A DNA stretch of 64,000 nt from Lethocerus indicus (Eukaryota; Arthropoda; Insecta; Hemiptera; Belostomatidae). Shown here in pieces: positions 25,878 through 40,664 of the stretch. The notes beneath the pieces are model-generated. The model had not been told where the DNA came from. It saw only the letters and a program-made list of their open reading frames with translations, and did not search any database. The stretch is taken from positions 8,379,501-8,443,500 of the forward strand of contig JACDQD010000102.1 in the NCBI GenBank assembly GCA_019843655.1, in the 5' to 3' direction. The translations under genes and the position numbers were made by a program. Each line of letters begins with the position of its first letter. Within the stretch, counting starts at the first letter, position 1.

Positions 25878-27570
25878 AAGAGGTGTAACTCAATTTGCGG
25901 CCAACGGCCCAACGACACCCCGGCGGCCATCTTTCTTCCCACACCCGCATCTGCGGACGCGTTTGCCCCTCGAGTGTGCGTACGTGTAACAGCAGCCTCA
26001 CAGAGGACGAGTTAGGAGGTTGTTCCTCGCACGATAATGAGAGTCTAAATCTTTCTTTCGGACGAATTAAATTAACCTAAATTGCGCTATTGAAGTCCAT
26101 CATAGGTCGGTGAATTAGCTATTAATGAATGTCTCAGGGCGCGGAAATAGCCCACTCACATTTTCAGCAGACAAATTATCACAGGGTTTGGAAGTATAGG
26201 CGACTAGATATGTATAGACTAGATATATTTGGAGTACTCCAAATGGAATTCATCATACCTCGATCAAAATATATTAATTCCTGTATTGCATGCCATAATC
26301 TGCTTAAGAATTGAAATGTCCTAACCTTCATCAACACACATTCACAACAAAAAATAATGAACCAAATAATTGCTATTATACTCAACCCTGCTCTACTTTA
26401 ATTTGTGAATGGTATATTTATAAAAAAATTCATATTCTGGAAAGGGTATTAAGAAGACAATGCGCGTCAGGAATAACTAAATTATCTATTTATCTAGTAA
26501 ATAGAAAAGGATTTCAATTGTACGTGGCACTGAAAGTCAATAGAAAGAATATCAATGCCATTTATTGGAATATCCCGAGTAAGGATAAATATGATTTATG
26601 AAGGAGGAAAAGGGCTGTTATAATCGAGGAAATGGTGATGATAATATAAGCGTTGGAATGGTGGACTGAGGGACGATTGCCGAGTGGATAGTGGTGGGCA
26701 GTTTTGGGGGGGGTGGGGTTTGTAGGAGCGCGCGCGCCCGTGTGCGTGTGTATACTGGTGTGCGTGGGGGCGTGTGATATGGGGCCCCAAAACGGCTGTC
26801 GTGCTTTGGGGGGTTGGGGGGGGGGGCTGATAGTCCCCCTCAGGCCGGCATCCCGCCCCCGCAATTAACGATTTACTGCCCGTGGGCTTTACCGCCGCCT
26901 CCCCACAAATTTCGGACCGCCCTCCTCTTCCTTTCTCAATTGATCAAACTGTTCAGTTTCACGGTGAATCTAATTCTAACTATTATTTGGACGGAAACAT
27001 CATCAGATCCGCATAATGAGAAACCGTTATTAACCCATTACGATACACAAACAATTACTATTCATACATTGATTTTTGATTAATACGTGTAATGGTACCT
27101 TGTATGAAGTAGTATATATCCGGCGTTGCAACAAAAATAGTTACAACGCATTTCACATTGAATATAATAATATGCAAGTTAAGGAAGGACTGGAAGAAGG
27201 GCTTAATCACTTAGTAACGCAGAAATAAGCTTCAGAGCATAACCTTAAACTAAACTAACCAGAATGTCTTCCAAGACTGTCTCCTTTTATACTTTATAAT
27301 ATAATAGAAAGAGGAAGATGGCTAAACGCGGGTGTTTCAGGGGGGCACCGTTAATACCTTCTTTGATGGCCCACTGACTTATCGACGATATTGACATAAC
27401 TTCCTGTGCTCTACCTGATTAGTGTTCCCTTTGTCCTCCTTCGGTAGAACTTTGGCTAACTCGCATAATAATTATTTAGTGTCGCTTTTCTCTATCACTG
27501 TCGAAAATAATACAGACATTTATTGAGTTTGACTTCTTGGCGCGGTGAATCGAGTGTAATTCACGATATC

Positions 27571-27587
27571 ATTTATTATTATTATTG
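27571..27587. repeat. (ATT)n microsatellite
   Basis: A short run of about five ATT units in AT-rich DNA. Confidence 0.7.
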
Positions 27588-28037
27588 CATTCTAATTAAT
27601 ATCGACATATAAAATAAGAATGTATAATGTATATAAAAAGAGACGGTATAGTATGGACCAAATCATGGAGGGAAGACAGAAAGAAGTTCGAAATAATGAT
27701 GAAAATGATATTGTTTGTACTCGCCAACGTCGGCCCACTTCCTACTGACAGCGCTCACAGAGTAATAGGACTCTTTACGTTAGCTCTCTTTCAAGGTTTG
27801 ATTTCCCGTTCAAGACAGAAATAGCCTTCTATGTTTCACCCCTCTTATTTACTCAGTAGGGCCTGACAGCATTGAAGGGAGAGAGATAAATACCTACATG
27901 GAGTAAAGGGTAGGTAGACAATCTCCGCCCACCGAAGCATCTCTCCCGGATTCTAAATTCTCAGAATATCCGCATCCCCCCATTCCAAGTCTCGGAAATC
28001 CCGGACTAAATCATCCGAACGGAATTTACAATAATCT

Positions 28038-28059
28038 CACACGCACACACACACACACC
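28038..28059. repeat. (CA)n microsatellite
   Basis: About ten CA units with one G interruption near the start. Confidence 0.9.
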
Positions 28060-29368
28060 CGACAAGATTCGGCCTCCCCCACCCCTATGTATATATCACT
28101 AAATCGATAAAATAATGGGTGCTCCATGTAAGCACGCTCTCGGAAAGGGCCCCAAATACCGCCCCAACTCCGTGGCGTAACCACCACCAAACCGGTCTCG
28201 AGTTATGCAAGGAATCGACTGTCGATAAATACCGGCCCGCTCGCCCTCATTTTTGTCCGGGCTAAAAATCGAAGTGACAGCCGAGGCTGTTCGGGCGTGA
28301 CGGGCATATTTCTTCTGCCGATTTTATGTGACAAATTATTCCGACAGTCTCGTGGAAACCGTAAGCCGAGGGACAGGTTCAAACAAATGAATTTCCGAGC
28401 GAGGCATTTAATTTATAATTTACAAGACTATTTCGTTTAAATTAGGAACGTTGTTGTTTTGAAGAACTCGAAATCTAAGCTATGAACACTCCCAATTATG
28501 GCGAAAGTTATGAATAAGTTGATATTTTTGTACAGTCATGGTACAAACGCTAAAATCTAAAACTGAAGGATACCATGCTATTTTCTACTGGAAGCCACAG
28601 CGGAAAACCTATCAGACACATTATCTTCCCCTTCATCCTCTTATTCTCTCTCACCCACTATCTGTCGACCCTCTAAGTACACAATTAAACAGATGGGCTC
28701 CTAAGACGTTCTGTGGCAACCGGCGGGCAAACATAGAAAGCACTCTCGTCCTTTGGAGCTTTGCCGGAGGAGGCTAAGCAAGCAAGGAAACCCGGCACGG
28801 TGTCGGGGTGTGCACCTGAGATCATAGCTTCAGCGGCTTTAGCAGATAAATAAATAGTGGCACGGTTTGAAGAATACTACCACCCGACCCCGTGAAACCG
28901 GTCTATAATATATAGGAAAGAATAGACCATTTGGCATTCATATTTTGACAGTCTCCATAAAAAAAAAACATGGCCGGAAGTAATAATTGCGAGAATTTAT
29001 AATAAATCATTTCATCTCATCATTTTGGCCACTTAGATTAGTAGGGTGTATTATCGAATGTATTGTACAATTTTCAAAATATTAATTCATCACCCAAGAA
29101 TTCTACCATAGCTCTATGGCTATATAGACATTCGGATTATTCGGTTTAATTTTCGGAGCCTAACCTAAAACTGAAGGACATATCTCAAGTCGCAGTATGC
29201 GATACTAACAGAGTGGGTTTATTACCGAGCGTTAAGCAATCAGATCCCCCTTTCGTCCGGGCCTAGTTATGTTGGCCGCCGCAGTCCCATCCGACATCAT
29301 CTCCTCTCTTGGGATCGGTGAAATAAACCTTTATATTATTATTGCCCTAGTGGAGTGGATCTAGGGGG

Positions 29369-29371
<3 letters not shown>

Positions 29372-29420
<49 letters not shown>

Positions 29421-29424
29421 TATA
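29372..29424. repeat. Long (TA)n microsatellite
   Basis: About 21 TA units, one C interruption at 29415, then four more units. It is self-complementary along its whole length. Open frames through it encode only Tyr/Ile repeats on both strands. Confidence 0.95.
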
Positions 29425-32400
29425 GTGTATACAGTGGACAAGGGCCCCATTATTATATTTGCAATTCGGACGATCGACCTTTCGGGGTCCCTCCTCCTTG
29501 GGGAGCGGGTCAACTACTCGTGGGGGCGGTGGCGTTGGCGGTGTCGGGGGCGGAAACAAACTGGGCCCTACGCTCGCTCAGTTATGTGTTTGCCCCATCT
29601 GAAATCCGTAATAGGTTTTTGGGGCCGGCCGGCCGGCAGTCAACACGGGATTAAGAGGCGGGGTCCGAGGGATTTCGGGCCCCTCTCTGTGTGCGTGTTG
29701 AATTATGATAACTTCTTGTTTGGCCATATGCGGGCCACATATATGGGGGACGTTTCGGGATAAAGTACACAGCCGACCTGACATTCTATGGGCCCTGTGG
29801 GGTACCCGAACTGTTCCTAAGTTGTATACCGAACGCGTTACGATTTATTTCTTTGTAAACCCAGTTGTTTGTTCACATATTTGGTATAATACTTATCTTA
29901 TATATGACATAGGGACAATATATTTTTTTCCTATTCGGCAGCCTTTAATTTATTAATTAACCATTCGATATTAAAAATCAGTTCTCCATCAGTCCCCTTA
30001 CGAATAAAACTTTAATAAGTTGTATTCGTTCAGGAGTAAGACCGTTCGTGGATTAGTTATCTGAAAAACTTCGAGATAATACAATCAGATGGGGCATATG
30101 TACCCTCAAGTAAAACACCAAGGATTGGAATGTTATGAATGTAAATTAAAACATTTATATAAATCTTGTCTTAAAAATGATTTAATTACCATCAGCATCT
30201 GATAGCAGAGCCTGAGAGATATTTTCGTAGAGCTGAAGAATTCCTTTCTTAATCCACTTTTCCAGTGGCCTCCTATCCGAATTCTCGGCATGTTCTGAAT
30301 TTTTACGAAAAGATATTCGCGTCTACCAACACAGAAAACTTAACAGCTACAACACTACTTCAGGGCGGAGAATCAGGCTCACTTCAACTAATTCCAATCA
30401 ATCGGCCTTTTTTATTTTAGTAATCGTGAATTAATTAAAACTTATTATCACTTCTCCCTTCAGTTTTGAAACATCTTTTTAGGGGATATTTTTAAGAGAT
30501 GAAAAAGAGTACATATGTTTCCTCAACCAATCCAGAATTCTAATTCTTGAAGCTATAGGAGAGCGATCTCGTAATAATAGTTGTAATGAGGTTCTTCCAT
30601 TATGCGTTAATAAAAAATGGGGGAGAACAAATACTATAAAATAAAAACGTGGAGCTGGGGAAGACCGAGTTCAAACAGCCGTCAACTGTCACGAATGATC
30701 GTAATAGAGTTTCCGGACATCTTATGCAGAATTGTACGTGGAACAGATAAACACTGAAATAACCTGCCACCTTGCCTATAGAAAGTTTCAAATTTTACTA
30801 CCGAGATCGGTGAAATTGCGTACGGCAAGAACTTACTGTATTTTGATTGGAAAAACTTGATTACGTGCGTCCTCATTTGGCAAAAGGAATACATATTTCC
30901 AGAATGAAGATTATACACTGCCAGCCCATTTCAGTTTTCTGGTCCATTGTTGATGCCACTTTTTTATTACGCCCGAAAATTAGATTTTCTCGGAAATGTG
31001 TGTGAAATAGGGCAAGAGCAAAGAGCGTGGGTCCAGAGATAAGATTCAAGTTCACGACCGCCACTCTTAATTCGCCTTATCTGCTTAGTCCGCCTGAAAC
31101 TTACAAGATGTCATATTCTATACTTGCTCCTGTTCCTGTTTCACTGTCCTGAAAATGTACCTTCTTACAATTTATATTCTTCAATGATACAGTAGATTTT
31201 ATAACTTTTTCTGTAATGTTATCAGTGATTTATTTTATATTAGTTATTTGGCTTTTTATCAAACGTTTATGACTCTATTCTGGACATATTACTCATAATA
31301 AATTTTTAAAATAATTCTAACGAAAGTTTTACATATTTTATTTTAATCAACAGAGCAGTTCTATGCAGTTTTGTTTTTCTCTGTGGTGTTCAGTGACTTG
31401 GGACTTTAGAAGATTTCAGTTGATGTGCCATAAAGTGATAACAAAATGAATCAAATTCGATATAATTACCCGATACGGGATCTTCGAAAGAGGATCGATA
31501 TCGAATCGGGAAAGAAATGAAAGGGTGAAACAAACCAGAGAAAGAAGAAGGGGAAAAGGAGAAACATTCGGATAGAAAGTAATTGGAGCAACAGAAGGAA
31601 TCGGACGTCGTCTTTGATTTGCTGCACTAAACTGGAGAAGGCTCTTTGTGGGGGCCGGGCACGAAACCCAAACCTAAGGGGCCCATTCCCTTCACAGGAT
31701 GAAGTCTCTTTCACCAATTACAATCCCCAGATATTGTACTGCAGGGAAATTAGCTCAACTGCTTTTCTTATTCTTTCCTCCTTCTTTTTATATTTTCGCC
31801 CCACCGTCTTTACCTTTCTTTCCGTAATAAGCTCTTGTTCGGCAAACGATGCCACTGGGGGAATAAAGTCCGGGGTATGCGGGAGGATTATCAGAACTCT
31901 TACCGAAAACATTTCCATTCTCATATTTCATTTACGATTACAATTTTATATTTTCCGTTCATGTATTTATAGGAATGGTTCTTTATTTCTTCTTATCGAA
32001 ATTATACGAACGAATTCGGACTATCCGCAAAATATGAAAAACAGAAATTTAATTTTTATGGCCGGACTATTCACGGATGTCATATTCTCTAATGCTATAT
32101 AAACCATTGTATTCACCAGTAAATTTTATGATTTTAAAAATGTTCAATTTTACATCACGTGAATTATTTTTGTTCGTTAGTTATTATGATAATATTCAGG
32201 TACAAGTCAATTAATAATGTTCACAAGACCATGAGTTTTGTTGATGGAGTTTGAAATAATTAATTTCAATTAATCCTTCAGGGATCGAGATTTTAAACTG
32301 ATGTCTTTAGGAACAATGTTATCAAACAGATAAAATTGTGCAGTCCCAACTATATAATACTCGCAGTTTTAACGCCTATTTAATTCTCCATAGTGGAGTG

Positions 32401-32840
32401 TTGGCCGTTTAGGGGGGAATTATACCACACCCACACTAAACCAATGCGACAAAACTCCAGTCCAGAAAATGTCTCCAAAGTGCCATTTATGAGAGAACTC
32501 CGCTCGAGCCGGGAGGATTCTATAAATGAGTATCCGCTTTCGAAATCGCTAAACGAGCTCCCCCACCCCGGCCACCACCCCGGAGGGCACCGGTTTCCTA
32601 TTCCCATACACCCGACACGAGAAACCCGAGTATGCAAATGGGCCTGAAAAGGATGGGAAGGGTTTGAGGGTGGGCCGAGTGAGTTAAACTTTCTGGCTGG
32701 GACGGCAGAGGAGGAACTGTATTTGCGGAAGTTGAAAAGTGGAAACTGATACGGCATCCTGTAGTTTAGTCTTACAATATCGTTTTACCCCAGCCGATCC
32801 ACTATCCACCCCCCCAGTCCAACTCACTCTCACTACCACT

Positions 32841-32854
32841 CCTCTCTCTCTCTC
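32841..32854. repeat. Short (CT)n run
   Basis: About six CT units inside a pyrimidine-rich stretch (32,820-32,860). Confidence 0.75.
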
Positions 32855-35800
32855 AACACGCGGCCATATTTTAAATGTTCCCTTAAAACTTCCATCGAGT
32901 TCCTTCCACAACTTGTGGCGGGGGGAACTAGATATCCGCCAAAGCGAATTTCGGACACCCTTTTAAGATGCCGAAAACTAGTAGTTCTCCTAAATGTTCG
33001 GTTCCCTACATCGGTATAAAGTATGTGAACGATTAAATAATTGAAATTTTAATTGTCCAACCTGGAACTTTGTTATAGTTCGGGACTGATAAAAAAGTGT
33101 ATTCGGTTCCCGCAACAAATCTCAAATGTTCAGTTGTCAATTGGGTAACCGTTCAATTTCATTTACTTCTGAGAGTTCATTAAAAGTGGAAGGATAAAAC
33201 TGTTTTCACAGCGTTCACGACGTCTGTTACTCTTATCCTTTACTTCTTCGGATTACCTTAGGGAAGTCCAATGTTCGTAAATTGCCCGTGAAAGGGGAAG
33301 AATTCTAAAGGGGATGAGGAGCGTGCACATCGCGATTCACACTCGAGTCCTCGGTAAGCTTTTCAGTAGCCCGTAGCGTGGAACAAAAGTAGCCCGGGGC
33401 CAATGACGGATCGCAACGGCGGCAACCCCCGTAAAACCTCCCCCTCGGGCCGGCCCTTTCATCGTCACATTTGCAAATCGGAGAAGGAAATAAAGAAAGA
33501 TAGAGCCGTAAACCAAACCGCGTCCTCCTCCATCGCAGTGCGGCCGGGAGGGTGCCAGTTTACGAGACGGGGAGAAAAAGATTCCTCCTAGCTTATTCGC
33601 GCTATCGTGCGAACGCTCCACTTTGGATTCAGGCCCCGCGCCCCGGGCCTTACTTTATTCCGGAGTGTGGACCCCCGGTTACGCTCTTCCCAGGATGAGG
33701 CCTCCTGGCCCGCACGAATAATTCGTCGAGCTTTCATTCGAATATCCTACCGATTCACATCACCATTCAAGCACTCAAGACCTATCAATTATGTATGTAG
33801 GAAACGTCTCTAGTAGCTTACCAGATAACCATATCTTTACCTAGTAATAGTGTTCCACTTCGTGATGTTTATTCAGTTGGAACTCGTAACTACGTAACGC
33901 GGAATGCCAGAGCATTCAAAAGATAGATGAAAATAAGACACCTAATTATATTTTTAACGCTATTGAAATATTGAATAACAATTGGCGAAAATTCTTTAGA
34001 GAATCATCAGAATACAGAATTATTAAATAGCTGAATAGGCTTCATATATCGAGTGGTCGCCGCGGTAATAACAGTAATCAAGTTGCTGTTTCATTGTCTC
34101 GGCGTATTCTCCCTACTTTGGTTAACATATAAGTTATGAGCGTTATTTATAAGATATTTTTAACAGTTATTGGCAACAAACAAAAGTAAAAAGGGTATTC
34201 TGTTTAGGACACGTAGCAATGAATTGAGCCAATGATTAAAACAGTAAAAACCGTTGCAATGTTAGTGTGATAAACAACGTTTATTTCAATTGTCTTAATG
34301 GGATCTTTACTGCCTTGTGAGACTGATCGATGCCTAATAAATAAAATAAAACCACCATGAATTTGTCTACCGAAACCACTACTGGGAAAACCAAATCATG
34401 GCCGGTTGGTATAAAAAGGTCGGCCCTCGGCTCCCGATCACAACGGTCTTTCTCTCTCTTTCCCTCAAGTTATTCCTTTGTACTTTGATGCCGACCCTTT
34501 TCCCTCTGGTCCACACAAATAGGGCTCATAAAAGCGTCTGTTGCAATTCGAATCCGGCCTAAGGTTCGTATTGAGAGAGGCCCCTCCGCCTTTTATTACG
34601 TCCTCGAACCATGCATACTCAAATAGAGCCATTTTGTTTGTTCGAAAGCTTATTGTCGCGGTTTAAATTTATTTTCTAATTATGCTAATAAACGGAGGGA
34701 ACAAATAATATTATATTCTCCTCCGTCGAGGTTTATTGTTATTCTTTCAAAAAACATAACGTAATTATTTAGTGACGATACACTGTTGATATTGAAATTG
34801 TTATAAAATTAAAACTGTTAAATGTAATTCCTTCCGCTTTATATATTGCAGGAATTTTATTGATCCTGGCATAGGACACAATAAGCTATAGTGTACAGGA
34901 AATTGCACGCATTTATGACATTCCCAAAATTTTATAGTTCTAATAAATATTCTAAATAATTTTTATTTGAGATCAACACACGGTGAAGATTATTTGTGTT
35001 AGATTATAAATCAAATCCTGTAATCGGTTGTTCTACTTCCGTTTTTTTCTTAAATATTTGAACTATATTCAGTCAAACTTAATTATGACAGTAATTTATA
35101 AACGGCAGTAGATTTAGGGTTGATTCCCGGACTCAGATGATTTCTGCTACATGCGAGTCCAAAATGAGCCGGCTCGGTCAAATACTTTCCGCCTGGGGCC
35201 GGCAGGAAATAAAGGAAAAGTCGTAAACCATGTGAGAAAAGACGAGCCTACTACCGACATTCCCTCCCCATCCCTTTGCCCTTAGCATTCTCCTCTGATA
35301 AAACTCTTCGGGCCCGGTAAAACCCGATTTGAATTCACGATTCCTCGCATGATTCTCTGACCTCGCTCGAAGAGATACACACGCCGATAAACATTCGCAA
35401 GAAAATGCAAACAAAAATATTTTTATTGAACCGTATTATCCCACTTCCTCGGTACGTATTCGGATAATGGGACTTCAAGCAACAAGGAAAGGCTCTATCG
35501 CGAGCGCGAGGAAATAAACGAGGGATTTCGCGTTAACAAATATATACATAAAAGAATGATCATTAAAACCTAAAAAATACCGAAACATATATACATTCTT
35601 TCTAAAATAAAAACTGATATCAAATATTAATAATGGCCCTTTAATGGACCCTATTTATTGGACCTGTCCGGATTTTCTGTCGTTTCCCGTTTAATTAATA
35701 GGTTTCGGAAACTCGCGTCCATCATTGTGAGTATTTATAAAGAGAAATCCGAGACCTATATTGTCACATGTCAATATAGAAGACAAGTGACATAACCTAC

Positions 35801-36904
35801 TTTTCTCGAAATAAAAACGCTGGAATGGAAACAGGCACTAATTATGGGGTAACCGAAAGTACGTATAAAATCCTTTGTGTGTTTCGGAGATAAAACGGCG
35901 CAAAATATATTTCGCCGTTTCCGCCCATTTCCTTCTCATTGGTTACTAGGTTAGCAATACGAATAATTAAGTGAAGATAAGCCCTTTTTGATTTTTCGGA
36001 TCCTGATGAAAATCGAGTTAACCAGTTTTAGGTTAATTGTTTAATTTTCTACGAGGGAACGGAAAATCAACGGTAGCAAAATTTCGATTTTAGACAAATA
36101 TCCTAGAGGAAAAAAAGAGGTTTTCTTACCCGAACAAGTTGTCAGAAGTGTTGAAGAAGAAAGTCCTGAGGTAGGAGGGAACGTCCGAGATATATACAGA
36201 TTGTTATATAGGATAGAAAATATAAGAAACAATTTCACACGGAACTCGTTATGCGGGTAGAGGCGAGTGTGTGAGGGGGGCCCCCTACTCCCGTACAGTA
36301 AGAAGATTGTTCCGAAGGGGCCCCCTTCGACCATGAAAAATTCAATCCTTTTTTTCTCTACGCCTCCTTTTCTTTCTTCGGTAACTTTTTCGGGCGCTGC
36401 CCCCCCCCCAATCCTGACGACACAGAATTTTCCGCGAATTGAAAAAAACGGGGGGAATTTCCACCCATTGTTATACCGGTGCGATTCCCTAGTCTATTAC
36501 ATGTCTTCCCAACTTCGGAGCTCCCGGTTCGGACGACAGTTCCATCGAGTCTTCAGAAACCGAGTTGCAAAAAATGTGCGCGGGGGTTTAAGCTACGAAA
36601 TTGCAAGGGCGGTTTGAATTTGCCCAACTGTGATTGTTGGGGCCTCACTCGAGATCATCTTTGTCCGTTCGGATTGTCGCTAGCAATCCGAGCTCTTTGC
36701 ACTTAACAAACTACGCCCGATTACTAGGCCTCTTTGAAAAATACTAAGGTCGTTTACGCCACAGTGGGCATTTGAACTGAAGTTACTGTTAAAGGTGAAT
36801 GTTCTAATACACCATTTAAGTACCAACGAAGCTTTTGGTATTGCAACGCCTCTTGTGGTGCTGTTAACTAGATGGCCTACCTAGAAGAAAAATCACGCAA
36901 TTAG

Positions 36905-37593
36905 ATTTTCAGACTTATATTTTTCTATGCAGACGACAAAGCTGTACTGTCTACAAACTCAGATCCTTACTTAGCATCACATTCCCTGCAAAAACACCTC
37001 TCCCTTATAGAAAGCTGGTCCAGGAAATGGAGGATTAAGTTCAATTGCCAAAAAAGTCTTCACGTTACTTTTACATTGAGAAGAGCAACTTGTCCTCCCG
37101 CTTTCCTGAACAGGTCCCAACTTCCTATTGAAAATCAAGTGCGGTACTTGGGTATCTTCTTTCAGAAGATTGACATGGAACCCACATACAAGACTGAAAC
37201 GTACAAATTACTACTAAGACTCCTCGGCTACAGATCTAAACTATCACTCTCAAACAAATTATTAATTTACAACTGCGTACTGAAATCTATCTGGGCCTAC
37301 GGAATCGAACTGTGGGGATCCACCAAGCCGTCTAATTCTTATAGACTTCAATCCTTGCAATCCATAATCCTTCAAAAAATTACCAACACCCCACCATATG
37401 TCTCTAACAGAATAATCCACAATGACCGAAAAGTCCCATTCGTTCGAGAAATAGCAGCTTCCCGGTATAAATCCATTCCAAATTATCTCTTCATTCCAAT
37501 CCCTTAATTCGACAACTTTCCTCGCTTCACCTTCCCGAAAATCCCGTGCGTCGCCTAAAGCGGAGATGGCCACGCGATTTCCTTACGACCTGA
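36905..37593 (+). pseudogene. Jockey-clade LINE ORF2 reverse transcriptase, 3' fragment
   Basis: The fragment starts in frame at 36905 after a stop and reaches the reverse-transcriptase catalytic motif FYADD at 36923-36937. It runs uninterrupted to 37507, past segments typical of jockey-like elements: QVRYLGIF, the LLRLLGYRSKLSLSNKLLIY region, WAYGIELWGS, and PYVSNRIIHND followed by VPFVREI. Near 37497 the frame shifts; reading the next frame recovers the usual C-terminus (NPLIRQLSSL, then RRLKRRWPRDFLTT) ending at TGA 37591-37593. The protein would reverse-transcribe the element's own RNA at a nicked target. The endonuclease, the fingers and most of the palm are absent, so this is a 5'-truncated dead copy. 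Assignment to the jockey group rests on remembered family features, not an alignment. Confidence 0.9.
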
Positions 37594-37735
37594 GTAAGGG
37601 CAGGAGCGGTAGTACCATCATTGCGTGGCTTCTCCTTCAAGAGTTCACTGAGTGAGTGTGAAGTTAGAGCACTATCACTAGATACAATCTAAAACAAAAT
37701 TGTAGTTGTGACTATAACAATAAACGAAAAAAAAG
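36905..37735 (+). mobile_element. 5'-truncated jockey-like non-LTR retrotransposon
   Basis: The element comprises the ORF2 remnant plus a 3' UTR of about 140 bp. An AATAAA polyadenylation signal lies at 37719-37724 and an A tract at 37727-37734, consistent with target-primed insertion of a polyadenylated RNA. The 5' boundary is set by where reverse-transcriptase similarity begins and is approximate. I did not find a convincing target-site duplication by eye. Confidence 0.85.
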
Positions 37736-40664
37736 ACATTTTTCTTAGTAAAATAATATGTTATCTATGACTTAATAGATTCCACACGTGGGTCAGGGGG
37801 GGAGAGTTCTAAAAATCACATTCCGGTATTGAAATAAGGCCGATATAGCCCGTCGCCCGGTTTAACTTTATTTTCCTTCCGATCAAGGAACCCTGCCGGA
37901 AGCTCCGCTTTCCAATTTCTCAGTTCCTCCTTCGCCTTAAGATGTAAAGGGTAAAAAAAAATTGGATCGAAACTCTTCTACGCTCGCATTTCCCGTCGGG
38001 CCCTTTCCATCCATCCTCCGGTGATGCCGGCGAGAGTCCTCCCGAAAGCCGATAAGAAGGGTGCCCATCGAAAAACACCTGAGCGTTTATTCCGACTCCA
38101 GGAGGAGGGAGGCCTTGCGAAAAAAGGTCTTCCATTACCCTCCTACTCAAACCCCTCGACAGACCGAACGGGGGATAAGACCGAGTGCCAATCAATGAAA
38201 TGCTTTCGATGATACCTGCCGTACAACTACGCCGGTTGGCGCGGCACTAAATTGGGCGGGAAAAATTGAGAGTATCCCATAAACGTAAAAAGTATATATT
38301 GGCTATATTTATTCCAATAAAGTTATTTTAAAAATGGTAATAAATACTGAAAATAATTGTAAGGAATAAGATACTATTTAAGAAAATTTTAGAACACGAT
38401 TTGGTAGACGATTGATTGATAATAACCAACGTTTATACCGGTATTAAATTATCACCTTATTCTCGTCAATAAAACGTTTAAATGCTACTGCGAATCTGTG
38501 CCTTTGTTTTATCAGATTTTATATAGATGCTAAACGGGGGGAAAATGGCAAAAGAGGAAACTTGTTTCGAACTCACTATTCCAACAATGAGGTAAAATTA
38601 ACTTATGAAGCTAATTCCTCGAACAGATTACCCCCACTTTATTTCAAGTTTATTTTAGCAAATGGTAGTGGTGGTCGCGGCCGGCGTAATTCTTCGAGTC
38701 CCTTCTCGGATTAAGCCCATCAGAGCAAGGTATGCATGTTTCAGTGTGTTTGTCCCGACGAGGCCATTACCCCGGGCAATGGGGGTGCAAATTTAATGAA
38801 GGAAATGCTTCAACCCTTCTTTTATGCTTTAATATTAAAAATGTAATAGTGTCCGCAAATTGCCAATTCTTCCGCCGAGTCGTTCCCTTTATAGTTTACC
38901 CCTTCCATCGCACTTTGTCCCCTAAAGGAGGCCTCCGCGAACGACGAGTTGTATAATGTCCCCCACAGTCCCAGGGAACGAGTTTAAGTAAACATCAGTA
39001 TATACATTTGTATTGTATGTGTGAATTACCTGCAATTTGTTGTTTCCGGTGGTAGGTTCCATCTAAACTTCTATATTAGTTCGTATTTGTTAGATATGAA
39101 TAATGAAAAAAGAAAAAAGCAACATTTTATTAAGTAAAAATCACATATGTATTACATTTAAGAACAATTATAACAATATCAAATAAATAGACGTCACATC
39201 ATCCATTTTAAATTTTTCGGGGCGATCCCAAATAAGGAAATAAAGGGAAGCCTAAAATTGATTATTTTAATATGATAGCGAATTTCAATCTGGGAATGTA
39301 CGTCTACATCCAGTAGCAATTAATTAATGGTATATCAGAAGTTCAATTAACTATCGTGAAATTTGCATGCTTCTATAATTGCATCCACTCCGTTTTCTAG
39401 ATTAATTACTCGGTGTATCAATTCCAGTACCAGTAACATAATTTAGTAGGTAGTAAACTGGTATTAAATATCTATATAGTTACGAAGTATGTCTGTTTTA
39501 TAACAGTTCATAATAAAGTTTATTCCATTGACTTCAACACCTACAAATTGTTTTCTAGGAGGTTTTATCATTATATCATATTAGAAATTACTTATGATAA
39601 ATTAGCATAGTTACCAAAAAGGATAGTTCAAACATTTTCATGCTTATGATATTAATTTTCTGATTCTGTTCCAGCTATATTTTCACTATCCTATTTAATG
39701 CAAAAGAGCTGTTTCATTTTACCTAGGGTGAATTACCCTTGCTTCGAGATCTGAGTCCGCGGCGTATTCCATGATTGCGGAAGATATCCGGAGGATGATA
39801 TTCCTGAGCGATATCATAATTTTTGGGGTGAGGAGGCGGAGGCGATGTTGAGGGGCGGGTGCGGGGGCGTACCGTCGGACGGGACCCGCTGAAATGAATA
39901 ATTCAGAACGGGTTCCTCTCTTAGCATTTGTCGTTTGAATATCGTTGGAAGTGGGTGGGGCGGCTGAGGATCGCTGTTTGTCATTCCTCCACTGTCCAGA
40001 AGTGGAAGGGAAATGGTTTTGGGGTGGCCTTGCACTGATTCCAACGTTGGTGCACGCCGCCAATCTCGGTTCAGGCCAGTCTTTATTTTGCACTTTATGC
40101 TATGTGAGGGCTACAAGAAAATGTAATCTGAAGACCGGTATGGCCCGGCCATTTATTCAAAACCGACAGAAAATTGAATCGTGGCGTTTAACATTGAACA
40201 CGGCCCAAAACTGCTGGAACTGGTCTAGCTTAAGACCAAATAGGGGAGTTTAGACGATAAAAATTATGATAATTTACCAGGTTCGATATTTACAATTTAA
40301 TGCTTGTTATTTAAAATCGGTGTGATTTTTCGAAGCTCTTCCTTTTTCCCATTTTATCACTTGTCTTCACCTCCCGCCAAACTCTCCAGAAATCTCTCCA
40401 GAATTGCTCTGCAAACTGTAACTTTGGAAATTTCTTTACTGATTGAGTAAGATGGTAGTAGTGTCGCTAACTTAATTCAGATATCCAGGTAAACTTGGGG
40501 CCGAGGACCGGGGAGGCTGTAGAGGAGGGAACTTGCAATTCACTTTACCGAGTTGTCGACTGATTAGAGTGCACTGGGTTCTTATCAACTGCTTGGCCCT
40601 TCCTCCCCCCGCGCCCCTCTCACCCACCATCAACCGCCCCACATACCGCCGACACGCATCAGCC

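Larger units (their letters stand above)
24591..36904. other. Unannotated mosaic DNA upstream of the LINE remnant
   Basis: No gene recognised in 12 kb. GC-rich blocks occur at about 25,560-26,000 (with a poly-C run), 26,690-26,940, 32,560-32,870, 33,390-33,720 and 36,260-36,620; the rest is mostly AT-rich (for example 29,840-30,200, 31,180-31,450, 34,620-35,110). Open frames up to 162 codons (31,614-32,102) are present but show no family I know and are rich in Phe, Ile and Ser, as expected from AT-rich random DNA. Simple repeats are listed separately. Confidence 0.5.

Noticed and set aside
29347..29654. Open frames running through the TA microsatellite
   Set aside because: They encode Tyr/Ile repeats from the (TA)n tract followed by unstructured sequence; repeat artefact.
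34543..34560. tRNA-like TTCGAATCC word
   Set aside because: No T-stem complement or cloverleaf could be built around it.
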